Assembly: GCA_020635285.1 (NCBI GenBank)
Contig: JACKAB010000005.1
Span: forward strand, 587,519-651,518
Length of the DNA: 64,000 bases
Source of the DNA: Ignavibacteriales bacterium
Lineage (GTDB): Bacteria; Bacteroidota; Ignavibacteria; Ignavibacteriales; Melioribacteraceae
Direction of reading: 5' to 3'
Shown here: one piece after another, positions 19,597 through 29,272 of the stretch
Position numbering within the stretch: position 1 is the first letter of the stretch
Layout: each line of letters begins with the position of its first letter
Translations under genes and position numbers: made by a program
Notes under the pieces: model-generated
Databases searched by the model: none
What the model saw: the letters and a program-made list of their open reading frames with translations, nothing else
What the model was told of the DNA's origin: nothing

Positions 19597-19638
19597 GAAT
19601 AAGAGGTGTAAAATTGGTATATATTTTTGAGGTTTTGA

Positions 19639-21315
19639 TTGAGATCAGATACAATAAAGAAAGGTTATGATAAAGCTCCGCATAGAAGCTTACTTAAAGC
19701 AACCGGAATAATAAAGAGTGATGCAGATTTTGACAAACCTTTTATTGGAGTTTGCAATTCCTATATTGATCTAATTCCCGGCCATGTACATTTACAAGAG
19801 TTTGGTAAAGTTGTAAAAGATGCAATAAGAGCTGCAGGAGGAGTTCCTTTTGAGTTTAACACAATTGGTGTTGATGATGGAATTGCAATGGGACATATTG
19901 GAATGCGTTACTCGCTTGCCAGCCGTGAATTAATTGCAGATTCAGTTGAAACAGTGGTTGAAGCTCACAGATTAGATGGATTAATTTGCATCCCTAATTG
20001 TGATAAGATTGTTCCTGGAATGTTAATGGGCGCGGTGAGAGTAAATATCCCAACAATATTTATTTCCGGCGGACCAATGAAAGCTGGGAGACTTGCCAGT
20101 GGGAAAAAGAGCGATTTAGTTTCTGTCTTTGAAGGTGTTGGTAAATTTCAATCTGGCGAAATTGATGAAGAAGAATTAAAAGAATTAGAAGACGTTAGCT
20201 GTCCAACTTGCGGTTCTTGTTCTGGAATGTTTACTGCCAATTCTATGAACTGCTTAATGGAAGCCTTAGGTATGGCTTTGCCTGGGAATGGAACTATTTT
20301 AGCTGTAGATCCCGCGAGGCATGAATTAGCAAAATCGGCCGCGAAACAATTATTATATTTAGTTGAAAAGGATATTAAACCTTCTGACATTATAACCGAG
20401 AAGTCAATCAAAAATGCAATTACTCTAGATGTAGCAATGGGTGGAAGTACAAATACAATTCTACACACTTTAGCAATCGCAAATGAAGCAGAGATAAATC
20501 TAAACTTAGATGATATTAATAAAATATCTGCCAACACTCCAAATATTTGCAAGGTTAGTCCAGCCAGACCAGATATACACATTGAAGATGTTCACAACGC
20601 AGGTGGAATTTCTGCAATATTAAAAGAGTTAACAAATAAAGAGGGTTTATTATCCCGAGAAGTGATAACAGTAACTGGAAAGTCTGTTCATGAAAATGTG
20701 AAGGACGCAAATACTTTAGATAGCGATGTTATTCGTTCACTTGATAATCCATTTTCAATTACTGGCGGGCTTAATGTTTTGTTTGGCAATTTAGCTCCTG
20801 ATGGCGCAATTGTAAAATCTGCAGCTGTGGAAAAAGAAATGCTTGTTCATAAAGGTCCGGCAGTCGTTTTTGAAAGTCAAGACGAAGCACTTGAAGGAAT
20901 TAAAAATAAACAAGTTAAAGCTGGTGATGTTGTAATCATAAGATACGAAGGACCAAAAGGCGGACCGGGAATGCCGGAAATGCTTGCCCCAACAAGTGCA
21001 ATAATGGGAATGGGATTAGGCAGCAAGGTAGCATTATTAACAGATGGAAGATTTTCAGGGGGAACCAGAGGAGCTTGTATCGGACATGTTTCGCCGGAAG
21101 CAGCAGAAAGAGGCACTATAGCAATTGTTCATAACGGAGATATTATTTCAATTGATATTCCAAACAACAAATTAGAATTAGAATTGAGTGAAAGTGAAAT
21201 TGAATCTCGCTTAAATAAATTAGAACAGTTTGAACCCAAAATTAAAAAAGGGTATTTGGGTAGATATGCAAAATTAGTTACATCAGCAAATACTGGAGCA
21301 ATTTTAAAAATTTAA
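19639..21315 (+). CDS. ilvD: dihydroxy-acid dehydratase
   Basis: Starts at TTG 19639 with TGAGG six bases upstream; the first residues RSDTIKKGYDKAPHRSLL match the family start. 558 residues, full length. IlvD dehydrates 2,3-dihydroxy-isovalerate and 2,3-dihydroxy-3-methylvalerate to the keto acids of valine and isoleucine. Iron-sulfur cluster cysteines are visible in CIPNCDKIVPGM and CPTCGSCSGMFTANSMNC; the C-terminal GPKGGPGMPEML and DGRFSGGTRG are substrate and metal loops. It is the first structural gene after the leader peptide, eight bases before the ilvB region, so it is under the same control. Confidence 0.95.
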   Translation: MRSDTIKKGYDKAPHRSLLKATGIIKSDADFDKPFIGVCNSYIDLIPGHVHLQEFGKVVKDAIRAAGGVPFEFNTIGVDDGIAMGHIGMRYSLASRELIADSVETVVEAHRLDGLICIPNCDKIVPGMLMGAVRVNIPTIFISGGPMKAGRLASGKKSDLVSVFEGVGKFQSGEIDEEELKELEDVSCPTCGSCSGMFTANSMNCLMEALGMALPGNGTILAVDPARHELAKSAAKQLLYLVEKDIKPSDIITEKSIKNAITLDVAMGGSTNTILHTLAIANEAEINLNLDDINKISANTPNICKVSPARPDIHIEDVHNAGGISAILKELTNKEGLLSREVITVTGKSVHENVKDANTLDSDVIRSLDNPFSITGGLNVLFGNLAPDGAIVKSAAVEKEMLVHKGPAVVFESQDEALEGIKNKQVKAGDVVIIRYEGPKGGPGMPEMLAPTSAIMGMGLGSKVALLTDGRFSGGTRGACIGHVSPEAAERGTIAIVHNGDIISIDIPNNKLELELSESEIESRLNKLEQFEPKIKKGYLGRYAKLVTSANTGAILKI

Positions 21316-21337
21316 CTTACCAATGAAAGGAAGAATG

Positions 21338-23053
21338 ATGAGCGGTACAAAAAAAATGTCTGGAGCAGAAATATTTTTTGAAGCTCTTAGAAAAGAAAAC
21401 GTTGACACAATTTTTGGTTATCCTGGCGGAGCAACAATAAAATTATATGAACAACTTTATGATGTTGACTTCCTTGAGCATATTCTTTGCAGACATGAGC
21501 AAGGTGCAACACATATGGCAAAAGGATATGCAATTGTTAAAGGTAAGCCTGGCGTCGTACTTGTAACATCAGGGCCTGGTGCAACAAATACAGTTACTGG
21601 TATAGCAGATGCATATATGGATTCTGTTCCAATAGTTGTTTTTACAGGACAAGTGCCAACTCATTTAATTGGCAATGATGCTTTTCAGGAAGCAGATATT
21701 GTTGGAATAACTAGACCTATTACCAAACATAATTTTTTAGTTCGTTCAATAGAAGAACTTGCTCCAACTATTCAAAAGGCTTTCTATATTGCTTCAAGTG
21801 GAAGACCGGGACCAGTCTTGGTCGATTTACCAAAAGATATTATCGCCTCGGAAACCGTATTCAATTATCCAACTAAAATAGATATTCGCGGATACAAACC
21901 GCAAGTTAAAGGTCACCATAATCAAATTAAAAAAGCAGCACAAATGATTCAGAACGCCAAGAAACCATTGCTTTATGTAGGTGGCGGTGTTATTATGTCT
22001 GATGGAAATAAAGAATTAGGTGTTTTAGCCAAAGAAACCGGAATACCGGTTACAATGACTTTACAAGGACTTGGAGCATATCCAGGAACAGACAAGCAAT
22101 CATTGGGAATGCTGGGAATGCATGGAACCTTTGCAGCAAATATGGCAATAAATGAGTGCGATGTGCTTATTGCATTAGGAGCCAGATTTGATGACAGAGT
22201 TACAGGGAAAATTGAGACATTTTCTCCGAACTCATATAAGATTCATGTTGATATTGACCCTACTGCTATTGATAAAAACGTACTTGTTGATCTTCCGATT
22301 GTTGGCGATGTAAAACATGTAATTGCAGAAATTGCTGCAGAGATTGATAAAAAAACAGATCTATCTGATTGGTGGAATCAAATAAATGCTTGGCAAAATG
22401 AATGTCCGTTAAGTTATGAAAAAGAAGATGGAAAATTAAGAACAGAATATGTAATTGAAAGAATTTCGGAAAAAACAAAAGGTAATGCAATTATTGTTAC
22501 TGATGTTGGTCAGCATCAAATGTGGGTTTCTCAATATTATAAATTTACAAATCCTCGTTCACATTTAACCAGCGGCGGTTTGGGAACTATGGGATTCTCT
22601 GTTCCGGCAGCTATTGGCGCAGCGTTTGCTGAAAAGAAACGTCCAATAATTTCAATTAGCGGTGATGGTGGATTCCAAATGAATCTGCAAGAATTAATTA
22701 CCGCCGCGGCGTATAAACTGCCAATAAAATTTATTATTATGAATAATAGTTTTCTTGGAATGGTAAGACAATGGCAAGAACTATATCATGCAGAAAAATA
22801 TAGCTTTACAGATTTAGGCGCAAGCAATCCCGATTTTGTTAAGGTTGGGGAAGCGCTTGGAGTTAAATCTTTTTCAACTAACAAAATGGATGAGGTTGAT
22901 GGTCTATTAGATAAAGTGATGAAAATGAATGACGGACCGACACTTATTGAATTCAAAGTTGAAAAAGAAGATATGGTTTTCCCGATGGTTCCATCCGGAG
23001 GATCTATAAGTGATATTATAACTAAAAGACTTAATCCTAAAAAAATGGTATAA
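21338..23053 (+). CDS. ilvB: acetolactate synthase large subunit
   Basis: Of three clustered ATGs (21323, 21335, 21338) I prefer 21338, because AAAGGAAG at 21326-21333 then serves as ribosome site. About 571 residues, the usual length. A ThDP-dependent enzyme joining two pyruvates, or pyruvate and 2-ketobutyrate. It shows the catalytic Glu region (CRHEQGATHMA), TSGPGATNTVTGIADAYMDS, the FAD-domain sequence, and the ThDP signature GDGGFQMNLQEL followed by NN about 27 residues on. It is followed two bases later by ilvN, its regulatory partner, so translation is likely coupled. Confidence 0.95.
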   Translation: MSGTKKMSGAEIFFEALRKENVDTIFGYPGGATIKLYEQLYDVDFLEHILCRHEQGATHMAKGYAIVKGKPGVVLVTSGPGATNTVTGIADAYMDSVPIVVFTGQVPTHLIGNDAFQEADIVGITRPITKHNFLVRSIEELAPTIQKAFYIASSGRPGPVLVDLPKDIIASETVFNYPTKIDIRGYKPQVKGHHNQIKKAAQMIQNAKKPLLYVGGGVIMSDGNKELGVLAKETGIPVTMTLQGLGAYPGTDKQSLGMLGMHGTFAANMAINECDVLIALGARFDDRVTGKIETFSPNSYKIHVDIDPTAIDKNVLVDLPIVGDVKHVIAEIAAEIDKKTDLSDWWNQINAWQNECPLSYEKEDGKLRTEYVIERISEKTKGNAIIVTDVGQHQMWVSQYYKFTNPRSHLTSGGLGTMGFSVPAAIGAAFAEKKRPIISISGDGGFQMNLQELITAAAYKLPIKFIIMNNSFLGMVRQWQELYHAEKYSFTDLGASNPDFVKVGEALGVKSFSTNKMDEVDGLLDKVMKMNDGPTLIEFKVEKEDMVFPMVPSGGSISDIITKRLNPKKMV

Positions 23054-23055
23054 AA

Positions 23056-23568
23056 ATGAAAAGAACAATTTCTGTTTTAGTTGAAAATACTTTTGGCGCA
23101 TTTGATAGAGTTGCAACAATGTTCAGCGGGAAAGGATTTAATATTGATTCTATATCTATCGGCCAAACAGAGATAGAAGAAGTTTCAAGAATGACAATAG
23201 TTACAGAAGGTAATGATCAAATCTTAGATCAAGTTGTTAAGCAGCTGAATAGGCTGATTGATACGATTAAAGTAGTTGATTTATCCAAAGAGCCCAAAAC
23301 AGTTAGAGAACTTGCATTGGTAAAAGTGAATCATGAAAATCACTCATTACAAGAAATTAAAAATTTAGCTGATATTTTTAGAGGTAAAGTAGTTGATATA
23401 AATAACAAAACGATAACTTTAGAAATAACTGGACCACCTGAAAAAATTGAAGCAGCCGTAAATGTGTTCCTTCCTTTTGGAATAAAAGAAATGGCACGTT
23501 CAGGAACTGTGGCTTTAAAAAGAGGTGAACAAAGTATTCCATCGAATAAAAAAAATAAAACAAAATAA
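23056..23568 (+). CDS. ilvN: acetolactate synthase small (regulatory) subunit
   Basis: 170 residues: an N-terminal ACT domain (TISVLVENTFGAFDRVATMFSGKGFNIDSIS) that binds valine, and the C-terminal ALS_ss_C domain (ELALVKVN, FRGKVVDI, EMARSGTVALKRG). It activates IlvB and confers feedback inhibition. It starts two bases after ilvB and ends 15 bases before ilvC. Confidence 0.95.
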   Translation: MKRTISVLVENTFGAFDRVATMFSGKGFNIDSISIGQTEIEEVSRMTIVTEGNDQILDQVVKQLNRLIDTIKVVDLSKEPKTVRELALVKVNHENHSLQEIKNLADIFRGKVVDINNKTITLEITGPPEKIEAAVNVFLPFGIKEMARSGTVALKRGEQSIPSNKKNKTK

Positions 23569-23583
23569 ATAAATGGAGAAATA

Positions 23584-24585
23584 ATGAAAGTTTATTATGA
23601 TCAAGATGCTTCGTTAGATAAGCTGAAGCAAAAGAAAATTGCAGTTCTTGGATATGGAAGTCAAGGCCACGCACATGCTCTTAACCTAAAAGAAAGTGGA
23701 TTAAATGTTTGTGTTGGATTAAGAAAAGGAAGTCAATCAATTGCTGTTGCTGAAGAAGCTGGACTCAAAGTAGTGAGTGTTAGCGAAGCTGTAAAAAGTT
23801 CAGATGTGATAATGATTCTGCTTCCAGATCAAAACCAAAAAGAAGTTTATGATTCCGAAATTGCACCTTATCTTAAAGATGGTGATACTTTAGCTTTTGG
23901 TCATGGTTTTAATATTCATTATAAACAAATTGTTCCTCCTAAAAATGTAAATGTTATGATGATTGCTCCTAAAAGTCCAGGACATTTAGTTAGAAGAACT
24001 TTTGAACAAGGCAATGGTGTTCCTTGTTTAATTGCAGTTGAGCAAGATTATACTGGAGATACATTAGAGCTTGCGTTAGCTTGGGCAAAAGGAATTGGCG
24101 GAACAAAAGCTGGTGTAATTGAAACAAATTTTAAAAATGAAACTGAAACAGATTTATTTGGTGAACAAGCAGTATTATGCGGTGGTTCAGCAGAATTAAT
24201 TAAAGCCGGATTTGAAGTTTTAGTTGAAGCAGGTTATCCTCCAGAACTAGCGTATTTTGAATGTATGCACGAAATGAAATTAATTGTTGATTTATATTAT
24301 GAAGGTGGTTTATCAAGAATGAATTACTCGGTGAGTGATACTGCTGAGTATGGTGGTATGACAAGAGGCAGCAGATTAATTACGCAAGACACAAAAAATG
24401 AGATGAAGAAAATTTTAACAGAAGTTCAAGATGGAACTTTTGCTAATGAGTTTATTACAGAAATTAAAAATGGTCAGCCTAATTTGAATAAACTACGCAA
24501 AGAAAATCAAGAACACGGTATTGAAAAAGTTGGAAATGAATTAAGAAAAATGATGGCTTGGGTTTTAAAAGCCACAAAGAAATAG
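23584..24585 (+). CDS. ilvC: ketol-acid reductoisomerase, class I
   Basis: 333 residues, the short class I form. The Rossmann start is GYGSQGHAHALNL and the cofactor loop is LRKGSQS, whose Arg and Ser residues indicate NADPH. Mg-binding acidic residues lie in the C-terminal knotted helical domain (ETDLFGEQAVLCGG and CMHEMKLIVDLYYEGGL). It isomerises and reduces acetolactate or acetohydroxybutyrate to the dihydroxy acids used by IlvD. ATG preceded by GGAGA. Ten bases separate it from leuB. Confidence 0.95.
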   Translation: MKVYYDQDASLDKLKQKKIAVLGYGSQGHAHALNLKESGLNVCVGLRKGSQSIAVAEEAGLKVVSVSEAVKSSDVIMILLPDQNQKEVYDSEIAPYLKDGDTLAFGHGFNIHYKQIVPPKNVNVMMIAPKSPGHLVRRTFEQGNGVPCLIAVEQDYTGDTLELALAWAKGIGGTKAGVIETNFKNETETDLFGEQAVLCGGSAELIKAGFEVLVEAGYPPELAYFECMHEMKLIVDLYYEGGLSRMNYSVSDTAEYGGMTRGSRLITQDTKNEMKKILTEVQDGTFANEFITEIKNGQPNLNKLRKENQEHGIEKVGNELRKMMAWVLKATKK

Positions 24586-24594
24586 GGAGTTATA

Positions 24595-25692
24595 ATGACG
24601 TATAAAATTGCTTTATTGCCTGGTGATGGTATTGGTCCTGAAGTAACACAAGCCGCCGTTAAGGTAATAAATTTAGTTGCAGAAAAATTCAATGTAAAAA
24701 TGAAATACGAAGAATTTGCAATAGGTGGTAATTGTTTTGATAAACATGGAACTCCTTTAGTTGAAGAAACTTTGGAAGGTTGCTATAATTCCGACTCAGT
24801 TTTTTTAGGTGCAGTGGGTGGACCTCAATGGGAAAAACTTGCTCATCATTTAAAACCTGAAGCCGCTTTACTTAAGTTAAGAGAAAAGTTAGAACTTTTC
24901 GCAAATATAAGACCAGCAAAAATTTATCCTTCAATGCTGGATAATTCCACTCTAAAAAAAGAAGTGCTTGAAGGTACAGATTTTATTGTGCTTAGAGAAC
25001 TAACTGGTGGAATTTATTTTGGAAAGCCACGCGGAATGGATGATAATAAAGGCTGGAATACGATGGTTTACTCCACAGAAGAAGTTGAGCGAATTGCCAG
25101 AAAAGCATTTGAAATAGCTAGCAAAAGGGAAAAAGTTGTCACAAGTGTTGATAAAGCAAATGTTTTAGAAGTTTCTCAATTTTGGAGAAATGTTGTTGAA
25201 AAAGTTCATAAAGATTATCCCGAAATTAAATTAAATCACATGTATGTTGATAATGCCGCTATGCAGCTAGTTAGAGATCCCAAACAGTTTGATGTGATTT
25301 TAACCTCTAATATTTTTGGAGATATCATAAGTGATATTTCTGGAATGATTACCGGAAGTTTGGGCATGCTTCCATCAGCAAGCTTGGGAAAAAAATATAG
25401 TTTGTATGAACCCGTTCATGGAAGTGCACCAGATATTGCAGGACAAAATAAAGCAAATCCAATTGCAGCAATTTCTTCAGCGGCAATGATGTTTTTTCAT
25501 ACTTTTGAAATGACTAAAGCTTCTGAAATTATTGAGAAAGCTATTTCATTAACTTTGGATGAAGGTTTCCGCACAGCTGATATTGCTACTCAAGAAAGCA
25601 AAGTTGTTTCCACTACCGAGATGACATCAATGATTATGAATAACATAGAAAAAATATTTGCCGAAGAAGCAATTGGAGTTTTCTTGTTATAA
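24595..25692 (+). CDS. leuB: 3-isopropylmalate dehydrogenase
   Basis: 365 residues. LPGDGIGPEV at the start, RELTGGIYFGKPRG (substrate-specific loop typical of isopropylmalate rather than isocitrate dehydrogenase), DNAAMQLVRDPKQFDV and YEPVHGSAPDIAGQNKANP for cofactor and metal binding. It oxidatively decarboxylates 3-isopropylmalate to 2-oxoisocaproate. In citramalate-using organisms it also acts on 3-methylmalate, which fits the cimA gene at the end of this operon. Confidence 0.94.
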   Translation: MTYKIALLPGDGIGPEVTQAAVKVINLVAEKFNVKMKYEEFAIGGNCFDKHGTPLVEETLEGCYNSDSVFLGAVGGPQWEKLAHHLKPEAALLKLREKLELFANIRPAKIYPSMLDNSTLKKEVLEGTDFIVLRELTGGIYFGKPRGMDDNKGWNTMVYSTEEVERIARKAFEIASKREKVVTSVDKANVLEVSQFWRNVVEKVHKDYPEIKLNHMYVDNAAMQLVRDPKQFDVILTSNIFGDIISDISGMITGSLGMLPSASLGKKYSLYEPVHGSAPDIAGQNKANPIAAISSAAMMFFHTFEMTKASEIIEKAISLTLDEGFRTADIATQESKVVSTTEMTSMIMNNIEKIFAEEAIGVFLL

Positions 25693-25718
25693 AGAGTTTT
25701 AAAATTTGAGGAACTAAC

Positions 25719-27299
25719 GTGAAAGAAAAAATTATAATATTTGATACAACTTTAAGAGATGGTGAGCAATCACCTGGAGCATCATTAAATATATATGAGA
25801 AAATTGAAATAGCACATCAACTAGCAAAGTTAAACGTTGATGTAATTGAAGCAGGTTTCCCAGTTTCATCGCCTGCACAATTTGATGCCGTTCATGCAAT
25901 TTCATCAGAAGTTGATAAAATAATAGCCGGACTCTGCAGAGCTAATGAAAAAGATATTGATTCAGCATTTAAAGCTCTTCAACCAGCTAAGCATAAGAGA
26001 ATTCATACTTTCACTAGTACGTCGGATTTTCATATCCTCGGTAAATTTGGACACGAAAAATATGGAGTATCTCTGGAAGATAAGAGAAAAACAATTTTAA
26101 AAATGACATCAGATTCTGTCGCATATGCAAAATCTTTATGTGAAGATGTTGAATATTCAGCCGAGGATGCCGGAAGAACCGATATAGGTTACTTAGCAGA
26201 AGTAATAGAAGCTGCCATAGAAGCCGGCGCAAATGTCGTTAATATTCCTGATACAACTGGTTATACTTTCCCAACTGAGTTTGGTAATAAAATTAAAGAG
26301 TTAAAACGCAGAGTTAAGAATATTGACAAAGCTGTAATAAGTGTGCATTGCCACAACGATTTAGGTTTAGCTGTCGCAAATTCAATTGCATCAATTGAAA
26401 ATGGTGCACGACAAATAGAGTGCACAGTTAATGGAATAGGGGAGAGAGCTGGTAATGCTTCGCTGGAAGAAATTGTAATGGCGCTTAAAGTTCGTGGTGA
26501 TATTGTAAATTTTGATACTGATATAAATACGCGAGAAATTTATAATACAAGCAGATTAGTGTCTGGGTTCACCGGAATTTTAGTTCAAAGGAACAAAGCC
26601 ATTGTTGGTGAAAATGCTTTTGCCCATGAATCGGGAATTCACCAAGATGGAATGTTGAAAAATAGAGATACTTATGAAATTATGACACCAGAATTAGTTG
26701 GGTATCCTAATACTAAGATTATTCTTGGAAGACATTCAGGCAGACACGGATTGAAGGCAAGACTCAATCAATTAGGTTATGAAGTCAGCGAAGAAAAATT
26801 AATTAAGTTATATGAAAAATTCACAAAGCTTGCTGATAAAAAGAAAGAAGTTTTTGATAATGATTTGAGAATTTTAATGGGTGATACAATTACTGAAAAG
26901 GATGAGTTTTACTCATTGGATCATTTGCAGATTACTTCTGGTTCTAAAACAATTCCAACTGCGGTTGTAAAAATAAAAATTGAGGATCAGATTATTCAAG
27001 AGTCAGCAATTGGAGATGGACCAATAGACGCAGTGTTTAATGCCATTGAAAGAGCTTTAAGTATTCACCCTGAAGTTGAATCTTATAATGTTCGTTCAGT
27101 TACTTCAGGAAGACAAGCTTTGGGTGAAGTACTTCTTAGAATCAGAAGCAATTCAATTTCATTTACCGGAAGAGGAGTTTCTACCGATGTGATTGAAGCG
27201 AGTGCATTAGCATATTTGAGTGCATTAAATAAAAAAAATGCACATTTCAAATTGAATGAAAAGTTTAACAAAGAAAATGAATTAACAAAAGTTGGATAA
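25719..27299 (+). CDS. leuA: 2-isopropylmalate synthase
   Basis: GTG start at 25719 with GAGGAAC upstream. 526 residues: a TIM-barrel catalytic domain with DTTLRDGEQSPGASL and metal ligands in VHCHNDLGLAVANS, a linker with HESGIHQDGMLK, and a C-terminal LeuA allosteric domain (from about residue 390; GDGPIDAVFNAIERAL) that normally binds leucine for feedback inhibition. Condenses acetyl-CoA with 2-ketoisovalerate. Distinct from the citramalate synthase-like gene at 29273. Confidence 0.94.
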   Translation: MKEKIIIFDTTLRDGEQSPGASLNIYEKIEIAHQLAKLNVDVIEAGFPVSSPAQFDAVHAISSEVDKIIAGLCRANEKDIDSAFKALQPAKHKRIHTFTSTSDFHILGKFGHEKYGVSLEDKRKTILKMTSDSVAYAKSLCEDVEYSAEDAGRTDIGYLAEVIEAAIEAGANVVNIPDTTGYTFPTEFGNKIKELKRRVKNIDKAVISVHCHNDLGLAVANSIASIENGARQIECTVNGIGERAGNASLEEIVMALKVRGDIVNFDTDINTREIYNTSRLVSGFTGILVQRNKAIVGENAFAHESGIHQDGMLKNRDTYEIMTPELVGYPNTKIILGRHSGRHGLKARLNQLGYEVSEEKLIKLYEKFTKLADKKKEVFDNDLRILMGDTITEKDEFYSLDHLQITSGSKTIPTAVVKIKIEDQIIQESAIGDGPIDAVFNAIERALSIHPEVESYNVRSVTSGRQALGEVLLRIRSNSISFTGRGVSTDVIEASALAYLSALNKKNAHFKLNEKFNKENELTKVG

Positions 27300-27311
27300 A
27301 GGATAAATATT

Positions 27312-28607
27312 ATGGGAATGACAATAACAGAAAAAATTCTTGCTAAATCCTCAGGAAATAAAATCGTAACTCCTGGAGAAAGTGTTTGGCTGAATGTGGA
27401 TACACTGATGACACATGACGTTTGCGGTCCGCCGACAATTGGAATTTGGAAACATGAATTTGGTGAAAAAGCAAAAATTTGGGATAAAGATAAACTTGTA
27501 ATCTTTCCTGATCATTATATTTTTACAGCAAACAAACATGCAAACAGAAATGTTGAAATTCTTCGTCAGTTTGCAAAAGATTACCAAATAGATAACTATT
27601 ATGATGTTGGTACAGAAAGGTATAAAGGCGTTTGTCACGTTGCTTTAGCCGAAGAAGGTTATAATGTTCCAGGAACAGTTTTAATTGGAACAGATTCACA
27701 TACTTGTACTTCAGGTGCATTTGGAATGTTCTCAACCGGAGTTGGAAATACAGATGCCGCTTTTATTTTAGGAACTGGAAAAATTTGGGAAAAAATTCCA
27801 GAGACAATTAAGTTTACTTTTAACGGACAACTGCCAGAATATCTAACGGCTAAAGACATGATTCTCGCCATTCTTGGTGATATTACTACAGATGGTGGAA
27901 CTTACAGAGCATTAGAATTTGATGGTGAAGGTGTTTTTTCTTTAGGCATGAATGAAAGAATGACATTGACAAATATGGCAATCGAAGGCGGTGCAATGAA
28001 TGGAATTATTGCAGCCGACCATGTAACAGAAGAATATGTAAAATCGAAAGGTGTTTACGAATATGAAATTTTTAATAGTGATAGTGACGCTAAATATCAC
28101 AGCAAATATTCATATAATCTAAATTCAATGGAACCTTTAGTTGCCAAGCCGCACAGCCCAGACAATAAAGATACAGTAAGAAATGTGGAAGGAACTAAAT
28201 TAACTAAAGCATATATTGGTTCTTGTACTGGCGGAAAGATTTCAGATTTTAAATTTGCGTCAAAAATACTTTTTGGAAATAAAGTAAAAGTTCCTACATT
28301 CGTGGTTCCAGCATCAACACAAACGGCTAAAGACTTGGAAGTCGAAACGTACAACGGAGTTAGCTTAAAAGAAATTTTTGAAAAAGCCGGATGTGTAATT
28401 GCTCAAAGTTCTTGTGCTGCTTGTCTTGGGGGACCAGATGACACAATTGGAAGAAGTGTTGATATGGATGTTGTTATTTCAACAACAAATAGAAATTTCC
28501 CGGGTAGAATGGGTAGTAAAAAGTCAGAGGTTTATTTAGCTTCGCCACTTACTGTTGCAGCTTCAGCCGTAACAGGAGTAATAACTGATCCAAGAGACTT
28601 TTTATAA
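27312..28607 (+). CDS. leuC: 3-isopropylmalate dehydratase large subunit (short, archaeal-type LeuC)
   Basis: 431 residues, the size of the archaeal/thermophile-type subunit rather than the ~470-residue E. coli form. 4Fe-4S ligands are visible as IGSCTGG and SSCAACLGG; GTDSHTCTSGAFGMFSTGVGN is the conserved substrate region. It isomerises 2- to 3-isopropylmalate with LeuD, and probably citramalate to methylmalate in the isoleucine branch. Twelve bases after leuA; an 89-base gap with a hairpin follows before leuD. Confidence 0.92.
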   Translation: MGMTITEKILAKSSGNKIVTPGESVWLNVDTLMTHDVCGPPTIGIWKHEFGEKAKIWDKDKLVIFPDHYIFTANKHANRNVEILRQFAKDYQIDNYYDVGTERYKGVCHVALAEEGYNVPGTVLIGTDSHTCTSGAFGMFSTGVGNTDAAFILGTGKIWEKIPETIKFTFNGQLPEYLTAKDMILAILGDITTDGGTYRALEFDGEGVFSLGMNERMTLTNMAIEGGAMNGIIAADHVTEEYVKSKGVYEYEIFNSDSDAKYHSKYSYNLNSMEPLVAKPHSPDNKDTVRNVEGTKLTKAYIGSCTGGKISDFKFASKILFGNKVKVPTFVVPASTQTAKDLEVETYNGVSLKEIFEKAGCVIAQSSCAACLGGPDDTIGRSVDMDVVISTTNRNFPGRMGSKKSEVYLASPLTVAASAVTGVITDPRDFL

Positions 28608-28631
28608 AAAGTAATTGAACAAAAATTCGTC

Positions 28632-28663
28632 ATTCCGGTTTTTGTTTTTTGAAATACCGGAAT
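28632..28663. repeat. intercistronic hairpin between leuC and leuD
   Basis: ATTCCGGT (28632-28639) pairs with ACCGGAAT (28656-28663). The GTCATTCC-like start resembles the ilv leader hairpin. It may be an intercistronic stability element or a REP-like repeat. Confidence 0.4.
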
Positions 28664-28696
28664 CTAAGTCGTAAAAATTTATAAAGTTGGAGTAAA

Positions 28697-29254
28697 ATGG
28701 AAAAGATAATAAAAGGGAAAGCATTTGTTTTGGGAGATAATATCGATACCGATCAAATTATTCCTGCAGAACATTTGGTTTATAGTTTAACAGATGAAGA
28801 AGAAGCAAAAAAATACGGCCACTTTGCGCTTTCAGGTGTTCCAATTAGTAAAGCAGGTTTGCCAAAAGGTGGAACACCTTTTATTGAGGGTGATAATTTC
28901 TTATCAGAATTTAACATTGTTATTGGTGGTTCAAATTTTGGTTGCGGTTCTTCAAGGGAGCATGCTCCTTTTGCTTTGGAAAAAGCTGGTGTAAAAGCAA
29001 TTGTGGCCCAATCATATGCAAGAATTTTTTATCGTAATTCTGTTGATGGTGGTTTTCTTGTTCCAACTGAATCAGAAGTAGAATTAAATAAAGAAATATC
29101 AACAGGAGATGAAATTGAAATTGATCTTGAAAATTACAAATTAACAAATAAAACAACCAATTCTTCCTATTCACTTAAACAATTGGGAAGTGTTTTACCA
29201 ATTGTTGAGGCAGGCGGAATATTTGAATATGCCCGTAAAAACAACATGATCTAA
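28697..29254 (+). CDS. leuD: 3-isopropylmalate dehydratase small subunit
   Basis: 185 residues with the swivelling-domain marks GDNIDTDQIIPAEHL and FGCGSSREHAPFAL, completing the LeuCD enzyme. ATG with a weak GGAG upstream. It ends 18 bases before the citramalate synthase start. Confidence 0.93.
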   Translation: MEKIIKGKAFVLGDNIDTDQIIPAEHLVYSLTDEEEAKKYGHFALSGVPISKAGLPKGGTPFIEGDNFLSEFNIVIGGSNFGCGSSREHAPFALEKAGVKAIVAQSYARIFYRNSVDGGFLVPTESEVELNKEISTGDEIEIDLENYKLTNKTTNSSYSLKQLGSVLPIVEAGGIFEYARKNNMI

Positions 29255-29272
29255 CATAATTAAAGAACTAAA

